Translations under genes and position numbers: made by a program
Source of the DNA: Nocardioides litoris
GTDB lineage: Bacteria; Actinomycetota; Actinomycetes; Propionibacteriales; Nocardioidaceae
Length of the DNA stretch: 64,000 bases
Direction of reading: 5' to 3'
Assembly (NCBI RefSeq): GCF_006346315.1
Contig: NZ_VDMR01000008.1
Location: 310,001-374,000, forward strand
The notes under the pieces: generated by a model
Database searches by the model: none
Told to the model about the DNA's origin: nothing
The model's input: only the letters and a program-made list of their open reading frames with translations
Shown here: piece after piece, positions 30,282 to 39,303 of the stretch
Numbering within the stretch: position 1 is the stretch's first letter
How the letters are laid out: each line of letters opens with the position of its first letter

Positions 30282-31259
30282 ATGACCACCATGGCCACGC
30301 TCCCTCCCCGCCTGGTGGCGCTCGCGCTCGCCCTCGTGGTCGCGCTCGGGCTGCTCACCGGCCCCGGTGCCCCGACGGCGGCCGCCGACGTGCGGCCGGG
30401 TCCGGCGCTGCGCGGGGACGTCCCCGGCGTCGACGCCCCGGTGATGCCGAAGGGGTGCTTCGGCCCGGCGCGATCGGGGATCGAGCCGTTCCCGTGCCCG
30501 CTGGTGGCCCACCGGCCCGGCCGCCCCACGGTGCTGCTCTGGGGCGACTCGCACGCCTACATGTACATCCCCGCGCTCGTCCGCGCGGTGCGCGGTCGCG
30601 GCGTCAACCTCGTCTCGTTCGTCGCCGGCAGCTGCCCGCCCGTCCTCGTGACCGACGGCCGCTACCGCGGGCCCGGCGCCGCGTGCCGGCGCAGCAACTA
30701 CAAGGCCCTGCGCTACGTCGCCTCGATGCAGCGCGCCGGCCGCCCGCTGCGCGTCGTCATCGGGTCCAACTGGTCCGGGTTCCGCCGGGCCTACCGCCGG
30801 CTCTTCCTCGAGGGCGCAGCCGGCATGCCGTCGGGGTACGACGGCTTCACCAAGGACATGGTGCGCCTGGCCCACCAGGGCACGCCCGCGTTGTTCGACC
30901 GCCTCGCCCAGATGCGCGTCGACGTCGACATCATCGGCCAGGCCGCGACCGTGCCGGACGCGCGCCCGGCCTGCGCGGCGGGCGAGACGCCGTACGCCTG
31001 CGACCTGCCGCGCTGGCGGGCGATCCCGGAGGAGCGGCGCACCGCCCGCTACCTGCGCGAGCAGCAGGTCAAGATCCAGCGGCACGCGCGCTCCCGCGTC
31101 ATCGACACCACCCCGGGCTACTGCACCGCCTCCACCTGCCGCGGCCGGGTCGGCTCGGTCGCCACCTGGTTCGACGACCTCCACCTCAGTGCCACCCGCA
31201 CCCGCAACCTCGCGTCCTACTTCGCCGCCTCCGTGCGCGACGCGCGCCGTCGGCGCTGA
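30282..31259 (+). CDS. Secreted SGNH-domain hydrolase 1
   Basis: 325 residues. The signal peptide has core LVALALALVVALGLLTG; cleavage is near AAA|D at about residue 36. The catalytic block I is WGDSHAYMYIPALV at about residue 87, and the His block is WFDDLHLSATRT near residue 302. This is the SGNH domain found at the C-terminus of OafA/WecH acyltransferases, but here it stands alone. It probably de-acylates a cell-wall polymer or exopolysaccharide. A second in-frame ATG at 30291 gives a leaderless layout with CACGAT upstream. It is followed 6 bp later by a homologue. Confidence 0.8.
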   Translation: MTTMATLPPRLVALALALVVALGLLTGPGAPTAAADVRPGPALRGDVPGVDAPVMPKGCFGPARSGIEPFPCPLVAHRPGRPTVLLWGDSHAYMYIPALVRAVRGRGVNLVSFVAGSCPPVLVTDGRYRGPGAACRRSNYKALRYVASMQRAGRPLRVVIGSNWSGFRRAYRRLFLEGAAGMPSGYDGFTKDMVRLAHQGTPALFDRLAQMRVDVDIIGQAATVPDARPACAAGETPYACDLPRWRAIPEERRTARYLREQQVKIQRHARSRVIDTTPGYCTASTCRGRVGSVATWFDDLHLSATRTRNLASYFAASVRDARRRR

Positions 31260-31265
31260 CCCGCG

Positions 31266-32210
31266 GTGCCGACGCTCCGGGGCCTGCTCGCAGCGGTGCT
31301 CGCGGCGGTGCTCGCGGCCCTGCTGCTCGCGACGGTGTCCCCCGTGGTCGCCGCCCCGCACCCCGCGGCCGCGGCGCCCGCGCTCGCGCCCGGTGAGGAC
31401 TTCCCGGTGCTGCCCGCCCGCTGCGTCGACGAGCGCGGCGTCCCCGACGGACCGTGCCGGGTGACCCGTTTCCCGGGCCGCCCGACCCTGGTCCTGTGGG
31501 GCGACTCGCACGCCCAGATGTACCTCCCCGCCGTCCACGCCGTCGCGAGCCGGCAGCGGGTCAACCTCGTCGTCGTGGTGTACGGCGGGTGCCCGACCAG
31601 CCTGCCCTTCCCACGCTCCGCGGGCCACCGGCGCACCGGCTGCGACCGGCACAACGTCGCGTCCCTCGCCGCGGTGCGCCGGATCGTGCGCGACCGGCCG
31701 CGGACCCGGCTGCTGCTCGGCGGGTTCTGGTCGGGCTACCGCCTGGCCCACGACCTGCTCCGCCGCGAGGAACGCACCGGTGAGCCGTCCGGCCTGACGG
31801 CCTACCGGGCGCAGATGGCGCGGCTCGGGGTCGAGCGGAGCGCACCGATGGCCCGCGCCATCGCCCGGCTCGGGGTGCCGGTCGACGTGCTCGCCCCGGC
31901 CGCCACCGTCCCCCTCGCGCCGCCCCCGTGCGCGGTCGGTCGCGAGCCCTACCGCTGCGACCTGCCCCGCGCGGCCGCGCTGCGCGACGAGGCCGCCAAC
32001 CGACGCTGGGTGCGCCGCCACCTGCTCGCCCCGCTGCCCGGCCGCCCGCGCCTGGTCGACCCCTCCCCGGCCTACTGCGACCGGCGCACGTGCCGGGCCA
32101 CCGTGCGCGGCGTCCCGACGTGGTACGACGACATCCACCTCGGCGCCGCGCTGGCCGCCACCCTGCAGCGGTTCTTCCGGCCCGTGGTGCGAGACCTGCT
32201 GCGGCAGTGA
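31266..32210 (+). CDS. Secreted SGNH-domain hydrolase 2 (paralogue)
   Basis: 314 residues, tandem paralogue of the preceding gene. Signal peptide core GLLAAVLAAVLAALLLATV; block I WGDSHAQMYLPAVHAV; block III-type GGFWSGYRLAH; and the His block WYDDIHLGAALA. The Cys pair pattern (RCVDERGVPDGPCRV; YCDRRTCRATV) is shared with paralogue 1, suggesting disulfides outside the cell. The GTG start at 31266 lies 6 bp after the upstream stop and has no ribosome site, so translation is probably coupled. Substrate unknown. Confidence 0.8.
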   Translation: MPTLRGLLAAVLAAVLAALLLATVSPVVAAPHPAAAAPALAPGEDFPVLPARCVDERGVPDGPCRVTRFPGRPTLVLWGDSHAQMYLPAVHAVASRQRVNLVVVVYGGCPTSLPFPRSAGHRRTGCDRHNVASLAAVRRIVRDRPRTRLLLGGFWSGYRLAHDLLRREERTGEPSGLTAYRAQMARLGVERSAPMARAIARLGVPVDVLAPAATVPLAPPPCAVGREPYRCDLPRAAALRDEAANRRWVRRHLLAPLPGRPRLVDPSPAYCDRRTCRATVRGVPTWYDDIHLGAALAATLQRFFRPVVRDLLRQ

Positions 32211-32235
32211 CGTCGGCGGCTGCCACGATGGCGCC

Positions 32236-32550
32236 ATGACGGCGTACTGGATCAACAGCTACCTCGAGGTCACCGACGCGGAGAAGGTCAAGGCCTACGC
32301 CGAGCTGGCCGGCCCGGCCATCCTCGCGGCCGGTGGCACGTTCCTGGCCCGCTCCACGGCGGCGGCGACGTTCGAGGCCGGGCGCGAGCAGCGCACGGTC
32401 GTGATCGAGTTCCCCACGGTCGACGCGGCGATCGCCGCGCACGCCTCCCCCGGCTACCAGGAGGCGCTGGCCGCGCTCGGCGACGGCGCCGTGCGCGACA
32501 TGCGCATCGTCGAGGGCATCGAGCCCGCGACCCCGGTCGACCGCCCGTGA
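32236..32550 (+). CDS. DUF1330 family protein
   Basis: 104 residues, dimeric alpha-beta-barrel-like DUF1330. The family pattern is visible: YWINSYLEVTDAEKVKAYAE, the GGTFLAR strand, RTVVIEFPTVDAAIAAHASP and GYQEALAAL. The function is unknown; some relatives are small metabolic or stress proteins. ATG 32236 has CACGAT 6 nt upstream (leaderless). The stop overlaps the crotonase GTG by 4 bp. Confidence 0.88.
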   Translation: MTAYWINSYLEVTDAEKVKAYAELAGPAILAAGGTFLARSTAAATFEAGREQRTVVIEFPTVDAAIAAHASPGYQEALAALGDGAVRDMRIVEGIEPATPVDRP

Positions 32551-33275
32551 CCGTGCTCGACGTCCGCCGCGACGGGCCCGTCGCGGTGCTCGAGCTGCGC
32601 CGACCCCAGCGGCGCAACGCGCTCGACCTCGAGCTGTGCCGGGCCCTGCTCGTCGCGGCCGGCGAGGTCGTGGCCGACGGCGCCCGGGTGGTCGTGGTCA
32701 CCGGTGAGGGCTCGTCGTTCTGCTCGGGGGCCGACCTGACCGGCGTGTACGGCGAGGAGTTCCTCGAGGCGCTCTACGGCATGCTGCACGGCCCGCGCGG
32801 GCTCACCGCGCTGCCGGTGCCGTTCGTCGCCGCCGTCAACGGCGCGGCCATCGGCGCCGGCACCCAGCTCGCGCTGGCCTGCGACCTGCGGGTGGCCGAC
32901 GAGACGGCCGCCTTCGCGGTGCCGACGCCCCGCAACGGCATGGCCGTCGACGCCTGGACCATCCGGCGGCTCGCCGACGTCGCCGGGGGTGGCGTCGCAC
33001 GGCGGCTGATGATGGCCGCCGAGACCGTCGACCGCGCCGAGGCCCTGGCCTGCGGGCTGGCCGACCGGGCCGGCACCCTCGAGGACGCCGTGGCCTGGGC
33101 GCACGAGATCGCCGCCCTGGCCCCGCTCTCCCTGGCCCACAACAAGGCGGTCCTCAACGGCGCGGGTGACGCCGACGCCGAGGCCACCTTCGCCGCCTGC
33201 TGGGCCAGCGACGACGTCCGCGAGGCCGCTGCGGCGCGCGCCGAGAAGCGTCGGCCGGTCTTCAACGGCCGCTGA
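32547..33275 (+). CDS. Enoyl-CoA hydratase/isomerase family protein
   Basis: 242 residues, crotonase fold. Oxyanion-hole elements are visible as SSFCSGADLTGVYG at about residue 52 and NGAAIGAGTQLALACDLRVA at about residue 99. The catalytic Glu positions of true hydratases are not confidently present, so it may be an isomerase, hydrolase or other crotonase. The substrate is an acyl-CoA, not predictable. It overlaps the DUF1330 gene by 4 bp (GTGA) and is in that operon. Confidence 0.87.
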   Translation: MTVLDVRRDGPVAVLELRRPQRRNALDLELCRALLVAAGEVVADGARVVVVTGEGSSFCSGADLTGVYGEEFLEALYGMLHGPRGLTALPVPFVAAVNGAAIGAGTQLALACDLRVADETAAFAVPTPRNGMAVDAWTIRRLADVAGGGVARRLMMAAETVDRAEALACGLADRAGTLEDAVAWAHEIAALAPLSLAHNKAVLNGAGDADAEATFAACWASDDVREAAAARAEKRRPVFNGR

Positions 33276-33398
33276 GGGCCCGCGTCCTCGCGGGCTCCTC
33301 GACCACGCCGCGCCACACCCCCCGAGGTGGACAGGGCGGCCCGGGCCGGAGCAAGGTGGGACCCGAGCCGTCTCGGGCTCCGGTCTGGAGGAACAGCT

Positions 33399-35333
33399 GT
33401 GCCCACGCACGTCCGTCGTCGTCACTTCCTGCTCGCCTCGGGTGCGGGCACCGCCCTCGCCCTCGCCGCGCCCGGCAGCGCCGGGGCTGGCACCGCCACG
33501 TCCCGCGTGCGGGTCGACGCCCATCCCGTCTTCGACGGCGCCGGCCGCGCGCACGGCGTCCCGCCGGCCCTGCTGGCCGCGCTGAGCCACGCCCAGACCC
33601 GGTGGGCCGACCAGGCGGGCAGACCGAGCTCGTCGCTCGGCTACGGCCCGATGCACCTCGTCGACGGCGCCGCGGCCACCGAGGCCCGCGCCCGGGTCGG
33701 CAAGGACGACCCGGCGCCCGTGGTCGACACCTTGCGCGAGGCCGCGGCAGCGGCCGGGCTCGACATCGAGGAGGTGCGCCGCGACGCCGACGCCAACGTG
33801 CGCGCTGCCGCGGCCCTGCTCGCCACCCGCCAGCGCGCGGCCGGACACCCGGTGGGCGTCGGCACCGACCCCGCGCAGTGGTACGACGCCGTGGCCGCGA
33901 CCAGCGGCATGACGACGGCCGCCGCCCAGCTCGACCTGGCCGACACCGTGCTCGCCACCGTGCGCGACGGCGCCCGCGTCGAGACCGCCGACGGGGCGCG
34001 CTTCTTCGTCCCCGCACGCCGCACCGGCCGGCCCGGCGCCCAGCGCACGGCCCTGCACCGACGCGCCAAGGCCGCCCGCCGTGCCGGGGCGGTCCGGGGC
34101 CGCGAGGCCGAGGCGCCGCGCGGCCTCGACGTCGAGTGGATCCCGGCGCCGTACGAGCAGTACGGCCCCGGCGCGGGCGACTACGGCAACCACGACCTGG
34201 CCGACCGGCCCCAGGCGCCGACCATCTCCCACGTCGTCATCCACGACACCGAGGGTTACTGGGACACCGTGCTCGACCTGGTGAGCGACCCGACCTACGT
34301 GTCCTGGCAGTACTCCCTGCGCTCGGAGGACGGCCACATCGCCCAGCACGCCAAGGCACGCGACGTGTGCTGGCACGCGGGCAACTGGTGGATGAACATG
34401 CACTCCATCGGCCTCGAGCACGAGGGCTTCGCGGCCCAGGGCGCACCGTGGTTCTCCGAGGCGATGTACCGCACCTCGGCCAGGCTCGTGCGCTACCTGG
34501 CCAAGCAGCACCGCATCCCGCTCGACCGGGCGCACGTCATCGGCCACGACCAGGTGCCCGGCACGACCACGCCCACCATCCCCGGCATGCACTGGGACCC
34601 GGGCCCCTTCTGGGACTGGGAGCACTACTTCGAGCTGCTCGGTGCCCCGCTGCGCCGCGGCACGTCGGGTCGCCGGCCCCAGGTCGGCGACGTCGTGCGG
34701 GTGCTGCCGGGGTTCGCCGGCAACGTCCAGCCCGTCACCGGGTGCGAGACCGCCGGGGACACGTGCGGCGCCCCGCGCGAGACCAACTTCGTCACCGTCC
34801 GCACCGAGCCGGCCGACGACGCGCCGCTCGTCAACGACCCCGGCCTGCACCAGCAGGGCCAGCCGGCCACCACCGAGGTCTCCGACATCAGCGCCCGCGC
34901 CACCGCCGGCACCGAGTACGTCGTCGCCGCCGTCGAGGGTGACTGGACCGCCGTGTGGTTCCTCGGCGTCCAGGGCTGGATCGCCAACCCGCGGCGCCGC
35001 CCGACCCTGCGCGTGGTCCAGCACCCGGTGGGCCGGGTGCGGGCCAGGGGCGCCTCGGCGAAGACCTACGGCCGCTGCTACCCCGAGGCCGCGGCCTACG
35101 CCAACCCGGCCGACGTGCAGACGGTCTCCCCGCTGCTCTACACGCTCCCCGCAGGCCAGCTGTACGCCGTGGGCGACCTCGCCCCGGTCACCGACTACTA
35201 CAAGGCCAAGACCTTCTCCCCCGACACCCCGGGCGACCACGTCGACATCGTCGGCCGCGACGAGTACGTCCAGATCAACCTCGGGCACCGCATCGCCTTC
35301 GTGCGCCGCGAGGAGGTCGAGGTCCTGCGCTGA
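33399..35333 (+). CDS. TAT-exported N-acetylmuramoyl-L-alanine amidase
   Basis: 644 residues. The twin-arginine signal is VRRRHFLLASGAGTALALAA, with cleavage near SAGAG. Residues about 40-230 are helical and unassigned. The amidase_2 domain covers about 250-420: SHVVIHDTEGYWDT (zinc His), QYSLRSEDGHIAQHA, WHAGNWWMNMHSIGLEHEGF, and VIGHDQVPGTTTPT (second zinc His). The C-terminal part has SH3-like cell-wall-binding segments. It cleaves the muramoyl-peptide bond outside the cell. GTG 33399 follows GGAGGAA (33387-33393). Confidence 0.85.
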   Translation: MPTHVRRRHFLLASGAGTALALAAPGSAGAGTATSRVRVDAHPVFDGAGRAHGVPPALLAALSHAQTRWADQAGRPSSSLGYGPMHLVDGAAATEARARVGKDDPAPVVDTLREAAAAAGLDIEEVRRDADANVRAAAALLATRQRAAGHPVGVGTDPAQWYDAVAATSGMTTAAAQLDLADTVLATVRDGARVETADGARFFVPARRTGRPGAQRTALHRRAKAARRAGAVRGREAEAPRGLDVEWIPAPYEQYGPGAGDYGNHDLADRPQAPTISHVVIHDTEGYWDTVLDLVSDPTYVSWQYSLRSEDGHIAQHAKARDVCWHAGNWWMNMHSIGLEHEGFAAQGAPWFSEAMYRTSARLVRYLAKQHRIPLDRAHVIGHDQVPGTTTPTIPGMHWDPGPFWDWEHYFELLGAPLRRGTSGRRPQVGDVVRVLPGFAGNVQPVTGCETAGDTCGAPRETNFVTVRTEPADDAPLVNDPGLHQQGQPATTEVSDISARATAGTEYVVAAVEGDWTAVWFLGVQGWIANPRRRPTLRVVQHPVGRVRARGASAKTYGRCYPEAAAYANPADVQTVSPLLYTLPAGQLYAVGDLAPVTDYYKAKTFSPDTPGDHVDIVGRDEYVQINLGHRIAFVRREEVEVLR

Positions 35334-35375
35334 GGGCGTGACGGAGGGGCCGCGGCACGCCCGTACGGTGGAGGC

Positions 35376-37097
35376 GTGCACCGAGCGCTGAGGGAGGCCC
35401 GTCGGCTCGCCGTCTGCGTCCTCGTGGCCGGCCTGCTCGGCCTGCCGCTGGCGTTCTCCTGGGCCGTCACCCACACCGAGGTGACCCAGCAGATCGGCAC
35501 CTCTCCGACGACGTTCACGCTGTCCACCCAGGGCCACAGCGAGGTGCGGCTCGGCATCGCGGGCACGGTCTACGTCCCCGAGTCCCAGGGGCGGCTCGGC
35601 ATCGTGGCCACCCTCGACGGCCCGGGCGACCCCGGTGCCGGTGACGGCGACCTCGCGGCCTACGTGCGGCCCGAGATGCTGCAGCTCTACACCGGGCTGT
35701 TCCACGACCCGGGCGCGGCGGTCGAGGAGTACGTCTCGCTCGTCCAGGACGAGCTACGCCGCCAGCTGCTGCTCGCGGTGGCGTTCACCGCCGGCGTCGG
35801 CGGGCTCGCGGCGTACGCCGTGCTCCGGCTCGCCCCCGTGAGCGTGCGGCGCGAGGGCGGCCACGCCCGGCTCCGCATCGGCCTGGCCGCGCTGCTGGTG
35901 CTCGCGACGACGAGCGGGTTGGCCTGGGTGCAGCTGCGCGGGTCCGACGGCGGCCGTGGGCCGACCGCGGGCGTCTACCCGCTGACCGCCCTCGACGGCA
36001 CCCTCGCCGCGGGGGCGACCACCGACAGCCCGGTGGTGCGCGCGCTCCTCGGCGGTGTCGTGTCGAAGGCCCAGGTGCTCGTCGACCGCCAGGAGGAGCA
36101 GGAGAAGACCTACCGCGAGGCCGCCCTGGCGTCCCTGGCCGGGCAGGCCCCGCTCGTGGAGGCACCCCGCGAGGGTGAGGTGGCGGTGATGATGCAGTCC
36201 GACATGCACTGCAACACCACGATGATCCGGCTGCAGCGCGAGGTGTGGTCGACGCTCGACGAGGCCGGGTCGGCCCCGGCCGTGCTCGCCATCGCGGGCG
36301 ACCTCACCACCAACGGCACCGCGGCCGAGGGCGTGTGCATCCGCGACGAGCGCGCGATCGCCGGCGACGCCCCGGTGGCCGCGATCGGCGGCAACCACGA
36401 GTCGGCCACCAGCGAGGACCAGATGCGCGAGGCCGGCATGACCGTGCTCGACGGCGACGTCGAGGAGGTCGGCGACGTGCGCGTGCTCGGCGACCTCGAC
36501 CCGTCGCGCACCGAGCTGTTCGGCGGCAGCTCGCTGCGCGGCGACGAGGGCCAGGACGGCCAGGGGCGGCGGCTGCGCGACGTGGCCGAGGACGCCGGCG
36601 ACGACCGGCCCGACCTCGTCATGGTCCACGAGGCCTACGCCGCCCAGGCGTTCCTGGGGATCGCGTCGGTCGACGAGTGGCTGACCGGCGACGACACCGG
36701 CACCGGGGCCGCCCGGGTGGCCGAGCGGCCGGACGACGCCGAGGCCGACGGCGTGCCCGACGTGCCGGCCGGCGTCGTGGTCTACGGGCACTGGCACCGA
36801 CAGGTCGAGCCCCGGGTCGCCTGGAACTCCGACGGCAGCTGGACGTTCGTCATGGAGCTCGACACCAGCGGCGGCGCGATCGACACCCCGACCCTGGGCA
36901 ACTTCTCCACCCCGTGGTCGCGGCCCCAGCAGGAGGCGTCGTTCCCCGTGCTGTTCCTCGACGAGGAGACCCGGATGGTCACCGGGTACCAGCTCTACCG
37001 GTTCGACACCGACGCCACGGTCACCGTCGAGCCGCGGGTCGAGGTCGGGGCACCCGACGCCTCCACCGGCACGGCCGGCACGGCCGGGTCGCGCTAG
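35376..37097 (+). CDS. Membrane-anchored metallophosphoesterase
   Basis: 573 residues. The N-terminal helix is at about 10-30 (LAVCVLVAGLLGLPLAFSW) and two more are at about 130-185, with an extracytoplasmic loop between. A calcineurin-like phosphoesterase domain follows from about 270: SDMHCNTTMIR (DxH variant), AIAGDLTTNG, IGGNHES, and YGHWHRQVEP. The substrate is unknown. GTG 35376 has TACGGT and then GGAGG directly upstream, so both leaderless and SD-led initiation are possible. Its stop TAG shares a CTAG tetranucleotide with the stop of the convergent CPBP gene. Confidence 0.83.
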   Translation: MHRALREARRLAVCVLVAGLLGLPLAFSWAVTHTEVTQQIGTSPTTFTLSTQGHSEVRLGIAGTVYVPESQGRLGIVATLDGPGDPGAGDGDLAAYVRPEMLQLYTGLFHDPGAAVEEYVSLVQDELRRQLLLAVAFTAGVGGLAAYAVLRLAPVSVRREGGHARLRIGLAALLVLATTSGLAWVQLRGSDGGRGPTAGVYPLTALDGTLAAGATTDSPVVRALLGGVVSKAQVLVDRQEEQEKTYREAALASLAGQAPLVEAPREGEVAVMMQSDMHCNTTMIRLQREVWSTLDEAGSAPAVLAIAGDLTTNGTAAEGVCIRDERAIAGDAPVAAIGGNHESATSEDQMREAGMTVLDGDVEEVGDVRVLGDLDPSRTELFGGSSLRGDEGQDGQGRRLRDVAEDAGDDRPDLVMVHEAYAAQAFLGIASVDEWLTGDDTGTGAARVAERPDDAEADGVPDVPAGVVVYGHWHRQVEPRVAWNSDGSWTFVMELDTSGGAIDTPTLGNFSTPWSRPQQEASFPVLFLDEETRMVTGYQLYRFDTDATVTVEPRVEVGAPDASTGTAGTAGSR

Positions 37098-37897
37098 GTC
37101 GGCAACCAGCCCACCCGGCCCGCCAGGGCGGCGTACCCGACGAAGGCACCGACGTCGAGGAGGGTGTGGGCCACCACCAGCGGCCCCACCCGGCCCCAGC
37201 GGCGGTAGAGCCAGCCGAAGAGCAGGCCCATGACGAGGTTGCCGACGAAGCCGCCGAGGCCCTGGTAGAGGTGGTAGCTGCCGCGCAGGACGGCCGCGGC
37301 GACGATGGCCCGGGTGTCGGACCAGCCGAGCTGCCGCAGCCGGACGAGCACGTACCCGAGGACGATGAACTCCTCCAGCACGGCGTTCTCGAGGGCAGCG
37401 AGCACCAGGACCGGGACGGTCCACCACCGGGAGGTGTCGAGGCCGGAGGCGGCGACGGTGACGCTGAGGCCGAGGGCGTGCATGAGGAGGTAGAAGGCGA
37501 GCCCGACCGAGCCGACGCCGGCGGCGATGGCCGCCCCGCGCGGCAGGTCGCCCCACCCGGCGCCGCGGAACCACACGTCGCGCAGCGTGGTGCCCGACCG
37601 CACGAGCAGGTAGCCGGCCAGGGCGACCGGCACGAGGGCGAAGGCGATGTTGAGCAGCTGGTAGGTCAGGTCGAACCAGGGCCGGTCCGGGCGCACCGAG
37701 GCGTTCATCGTGGTGGTCTGGGCGCCGAGCCCGCCCGGAGCCGTGGCGGCCTCGATGATGCGCACCAGCGAGTAGACCCCGCTGCGGCCCAGCGAGAGGG
37801 CGAGCACGATGACGAGCTCGGCCACCAGCAGGCCGCGGGAAGGCAGCAGGGCTCCCGTCCCGTCCTCGTCCCGGCGGGCGCCGGCGTCGGTCGTCAC
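37094..37897 (-). CDS. CPBP-family intramembrane protein (Rce1/Abi-like, atypical active site)
   Basis: 267 residues with about seven membrane segments. The CPBP motif 1 region reads AVLEEFIVLGYVLVRLRQLG, so the EE pair is there but the canonical Arg of EExxxR is replaced by Leu. Motif 2 (FxxxH) is RGSYHLYQG and motif 3 is VVAHTLLDVGAF. Such variants are usual in some actinobacterial CPBP proteins, and the protease activity of this one is unproven. GTG 37897 was chosen from the VTTDAG start. Its stop overlaps the convergent metallophosphoesterase stop in CTAG (37094-37097). Confidence 0.8.
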   Translation of the reverse strand: MTTDAGARRDEDGTGALLPSRGLLVAELVIVLALSLGRSGVYSLVRIIEAATAPGGLGAQTTTMNASVRPDRPWFDLTYQLLNIAFALVPVALAGYLLVRSGTTLRDVWFRGAGWGDLPRGAAIAAGVGSVGLAFYLLMHALGLSVTVAASGLDTSRWWTVPVLVLAALENAVLEEFIVLGYVLVRLRQLGWSDTRAIVAAAVLRGSYHLYQGLGGFVGNLVMGLLFGWLYRRWGRVGPLVVAHTLLDVGAFVGYAALAGRVGWLPT

Positions 37898-37979
37898 CCG
37901 CCCATGGTGGCCGAGGCACCCAATCGGCACCGCAACGCACGCCGTGGAGCCCCTGAGGAGCCGCGGTGGGTGAGCGGCC

Positions 37980-38411
37980 TCAGCGGCGTACGACGTGCAG
38001 GTCGACGGTCCAGGGCGACCAGCCGCAGTCGGTGCGGGGCTCGGGGTCGACGACGGTGAGGACCAGGCCGTCGACCCGGCTCTCCTCGGTGCAGCGGCCG
38101 AACCCGCCGACGACGGCGACCTCGGTGGTGAGGTCGACCAGCGAGAGTGTGGAGGCGACGTCGGACCGCACCGACGGCGGCGCGGTGGCCACGAACGCAC
38201 GCTGGTCCTCCGCGGTCTCGAGGACGAGGCCCGGCGCGGCGAGCGGCTGGCCGAGCGCCTGGGTCCAGTCCCCCACGGCCGGGTCGTCGGCCTCGCTCCA
38301 CCGGCCGGCAGGCGTCATCGGGTCGGCCGCGCCGGTGGCGGGGACCGCGGGCGTGGGCATGCCGAGGAGGAGGGACCCGAGGGCCGCGAGGGCGAGCACG
38401 AGGAGGTTCAT
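37980..38411 (-). CDS. Secreted hypothetical protein
   Basis: 143 residues. ATG 38411 follows no strong ribosome site; a signal peptide is visible (LLVLALAALGSLLLGMPTPA, cleavage near ATG|A at about 26). The mature part has two Cys and the end pattern TDCGWSPWTVDLHVVR. No recognised family. Expression with the small membrane protein upstream of it is possible (52-bp gap, same strand). Confidence 0.6.
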   Translation of the reverse strand: MNLLVLALAALGSLLLGMPTPAVPATGAADPMTPAGRWSEADDPAVGDWTQALGQPLAAPGLVLETAEDQRAFVATAPPSVRSDVASTLSLVDLTTEVAVVGGFGRCTEESRVDGLVLTVVDPEPRTDCGWSPWTVDLHVVRR

Positions 38412-38462
38412 GGGGGCTCGGACGGGACGAGCCGGCGTTCGGTTCCCGCCAGGGGCGCGCGA

Positions 38463-38636
38463 CTAGTCGACGGCGGGGGCGCCGGCGGGTGCAGGCGCCG
38501 CGACGCGAACCGACACGGGCGCCGTGCGGTCGCCCTTGTCGGAATCGCCTCCCGCGAGCGAACCGACGACGAGGAAGACGGCGCCGACGACCAGGACGAG
38601 GACGATGACGGACCCTGCGATGACGCGACCGGACAT
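38463..38636 (-). CDS. Small single-pass membrane protein, 57 residues
   Basis: ATG 38636 follows GGAGG within 4-8 nt. One membrane helix at about 5-27 (IAGSVIVLVLVVGAVFLVVG) is followed by a Ser/Asp/Lys stretch and an Ala/Pro-rich tail. Nothing identifies a function. Confidence 0.5.
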   Translation of the reverse strand: MSGRVIAGSVIVLVLVVGAVFLVVGSLAGGDSDKGDRTAPVSVRVAAPAPAGAPAVD

Positions 38637-38918
38637 GGCCTCCACTGTGCTGCGGACCCTCCCGACGGCGCTGCACCCGCAGGGAGGGATGGACTGCGAC
38701 GCCGGTCACGCGTGCGCGGGAGCGGGGGGCCGGCTACTCCGCAGGGGTGATTCTGGGTGTTGCGGGGGCGTCGAGGTTTCACATCTGAACACGGTGAGGT
38801 AGACAGGTCTCGACAGGTTGTTGAGATACGGGCGGCTCGGGACGGTCGCAGACCTCGACTCCTTGTTCACGGGATGGCGCTGCGTCCGGCGGCGGCACCC
38901 ACAGCGGAAGGAACTGCC

Positions 38919-39194
38919 ATGACGAACACCCTCGACACCCAGCCGGTCATCACCCGGGGCGGTCTGCCGGCCGTCACCCTCGACGACCTGTCGCAGCGCG
39001 AGATCGACGTGCTGCGCCTGATCACCCATGGCTTCTCCAACGAGGAGATCGCCCGCGAGCTGTTCGTGACGGGCAACACCGTCAAGAGCTTCATCCGCAG
39101 TGCCTACCGCAAGATCGGCGTCACCCGCCGCGCCCAGGCCGTCATCTGGGGCTTCCAGCACGGCCTGCTCGACGAGCCGGGGAGCGCTGCGTGA
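38919..39194 (+). CDS. Stand-alone LuxR-type helix-turn-helix protein
   Basis: 91 residues consisting almost only of a GerE/LuxR DNA-binding domain: LSQREIDVLRLITHGFSNEE, IARELFVTGNTVKSFIRSAY and RKIGVTRRAQAV. There is no receiver, ligand-binding or transmembrane part. The leader GGAAGGAACTGCC gives a good ribosome site for ATG 38919. It is followed by an overlapping 29-codon ORF and then a strong terminator, so the transcript is short and discrete. It may be a DNA-binding regulator whose sensing partner is elsewhere, or it may act as a competing DNA-binding domain. Confidence 0.85.
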   Translation: MTNTLDTQPVITRGGLPAVTLDDLSQREIDVLRLITHGFSNEEIARELFVTGNTVKSFIRSAYRKIGVTRRAQAVIWGFQHGLLDEPGSAA

Positions 39195-39280
39195 ACGCCC
39201 TGCGTCGCGTCCTGGCCCGCATCATCGTGGGTCGGCCCGACGCCCCTGCCGTGGCCTGGTGGGAGCAACGTCCCAGCTGA
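39191..39280 (+). CDS. 29-residue ORF coupled to the LuxR gene
   Basis: GTG 39191 overlaps the LuxR stop by 4 bp (GTGA) and reads MNALRRVLARIIVG... to a TGA at 39278-39280, followed 24 bp later by a terminator hairpin. G/C is at most third positions with a few exceptions. The product would have a short basic amphipathic helix and end in WWEQRPS. The positioning, coupling and terminator suggest translation, but no homologue is known to me. Confidence 0.4.
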   Translation: MNALRRVLARIIVGRPDAPAVAWWEQRPS

Positions 39281-39303
39281 CCGCTCTCCCCCCGCCCGGC
39301 CCT

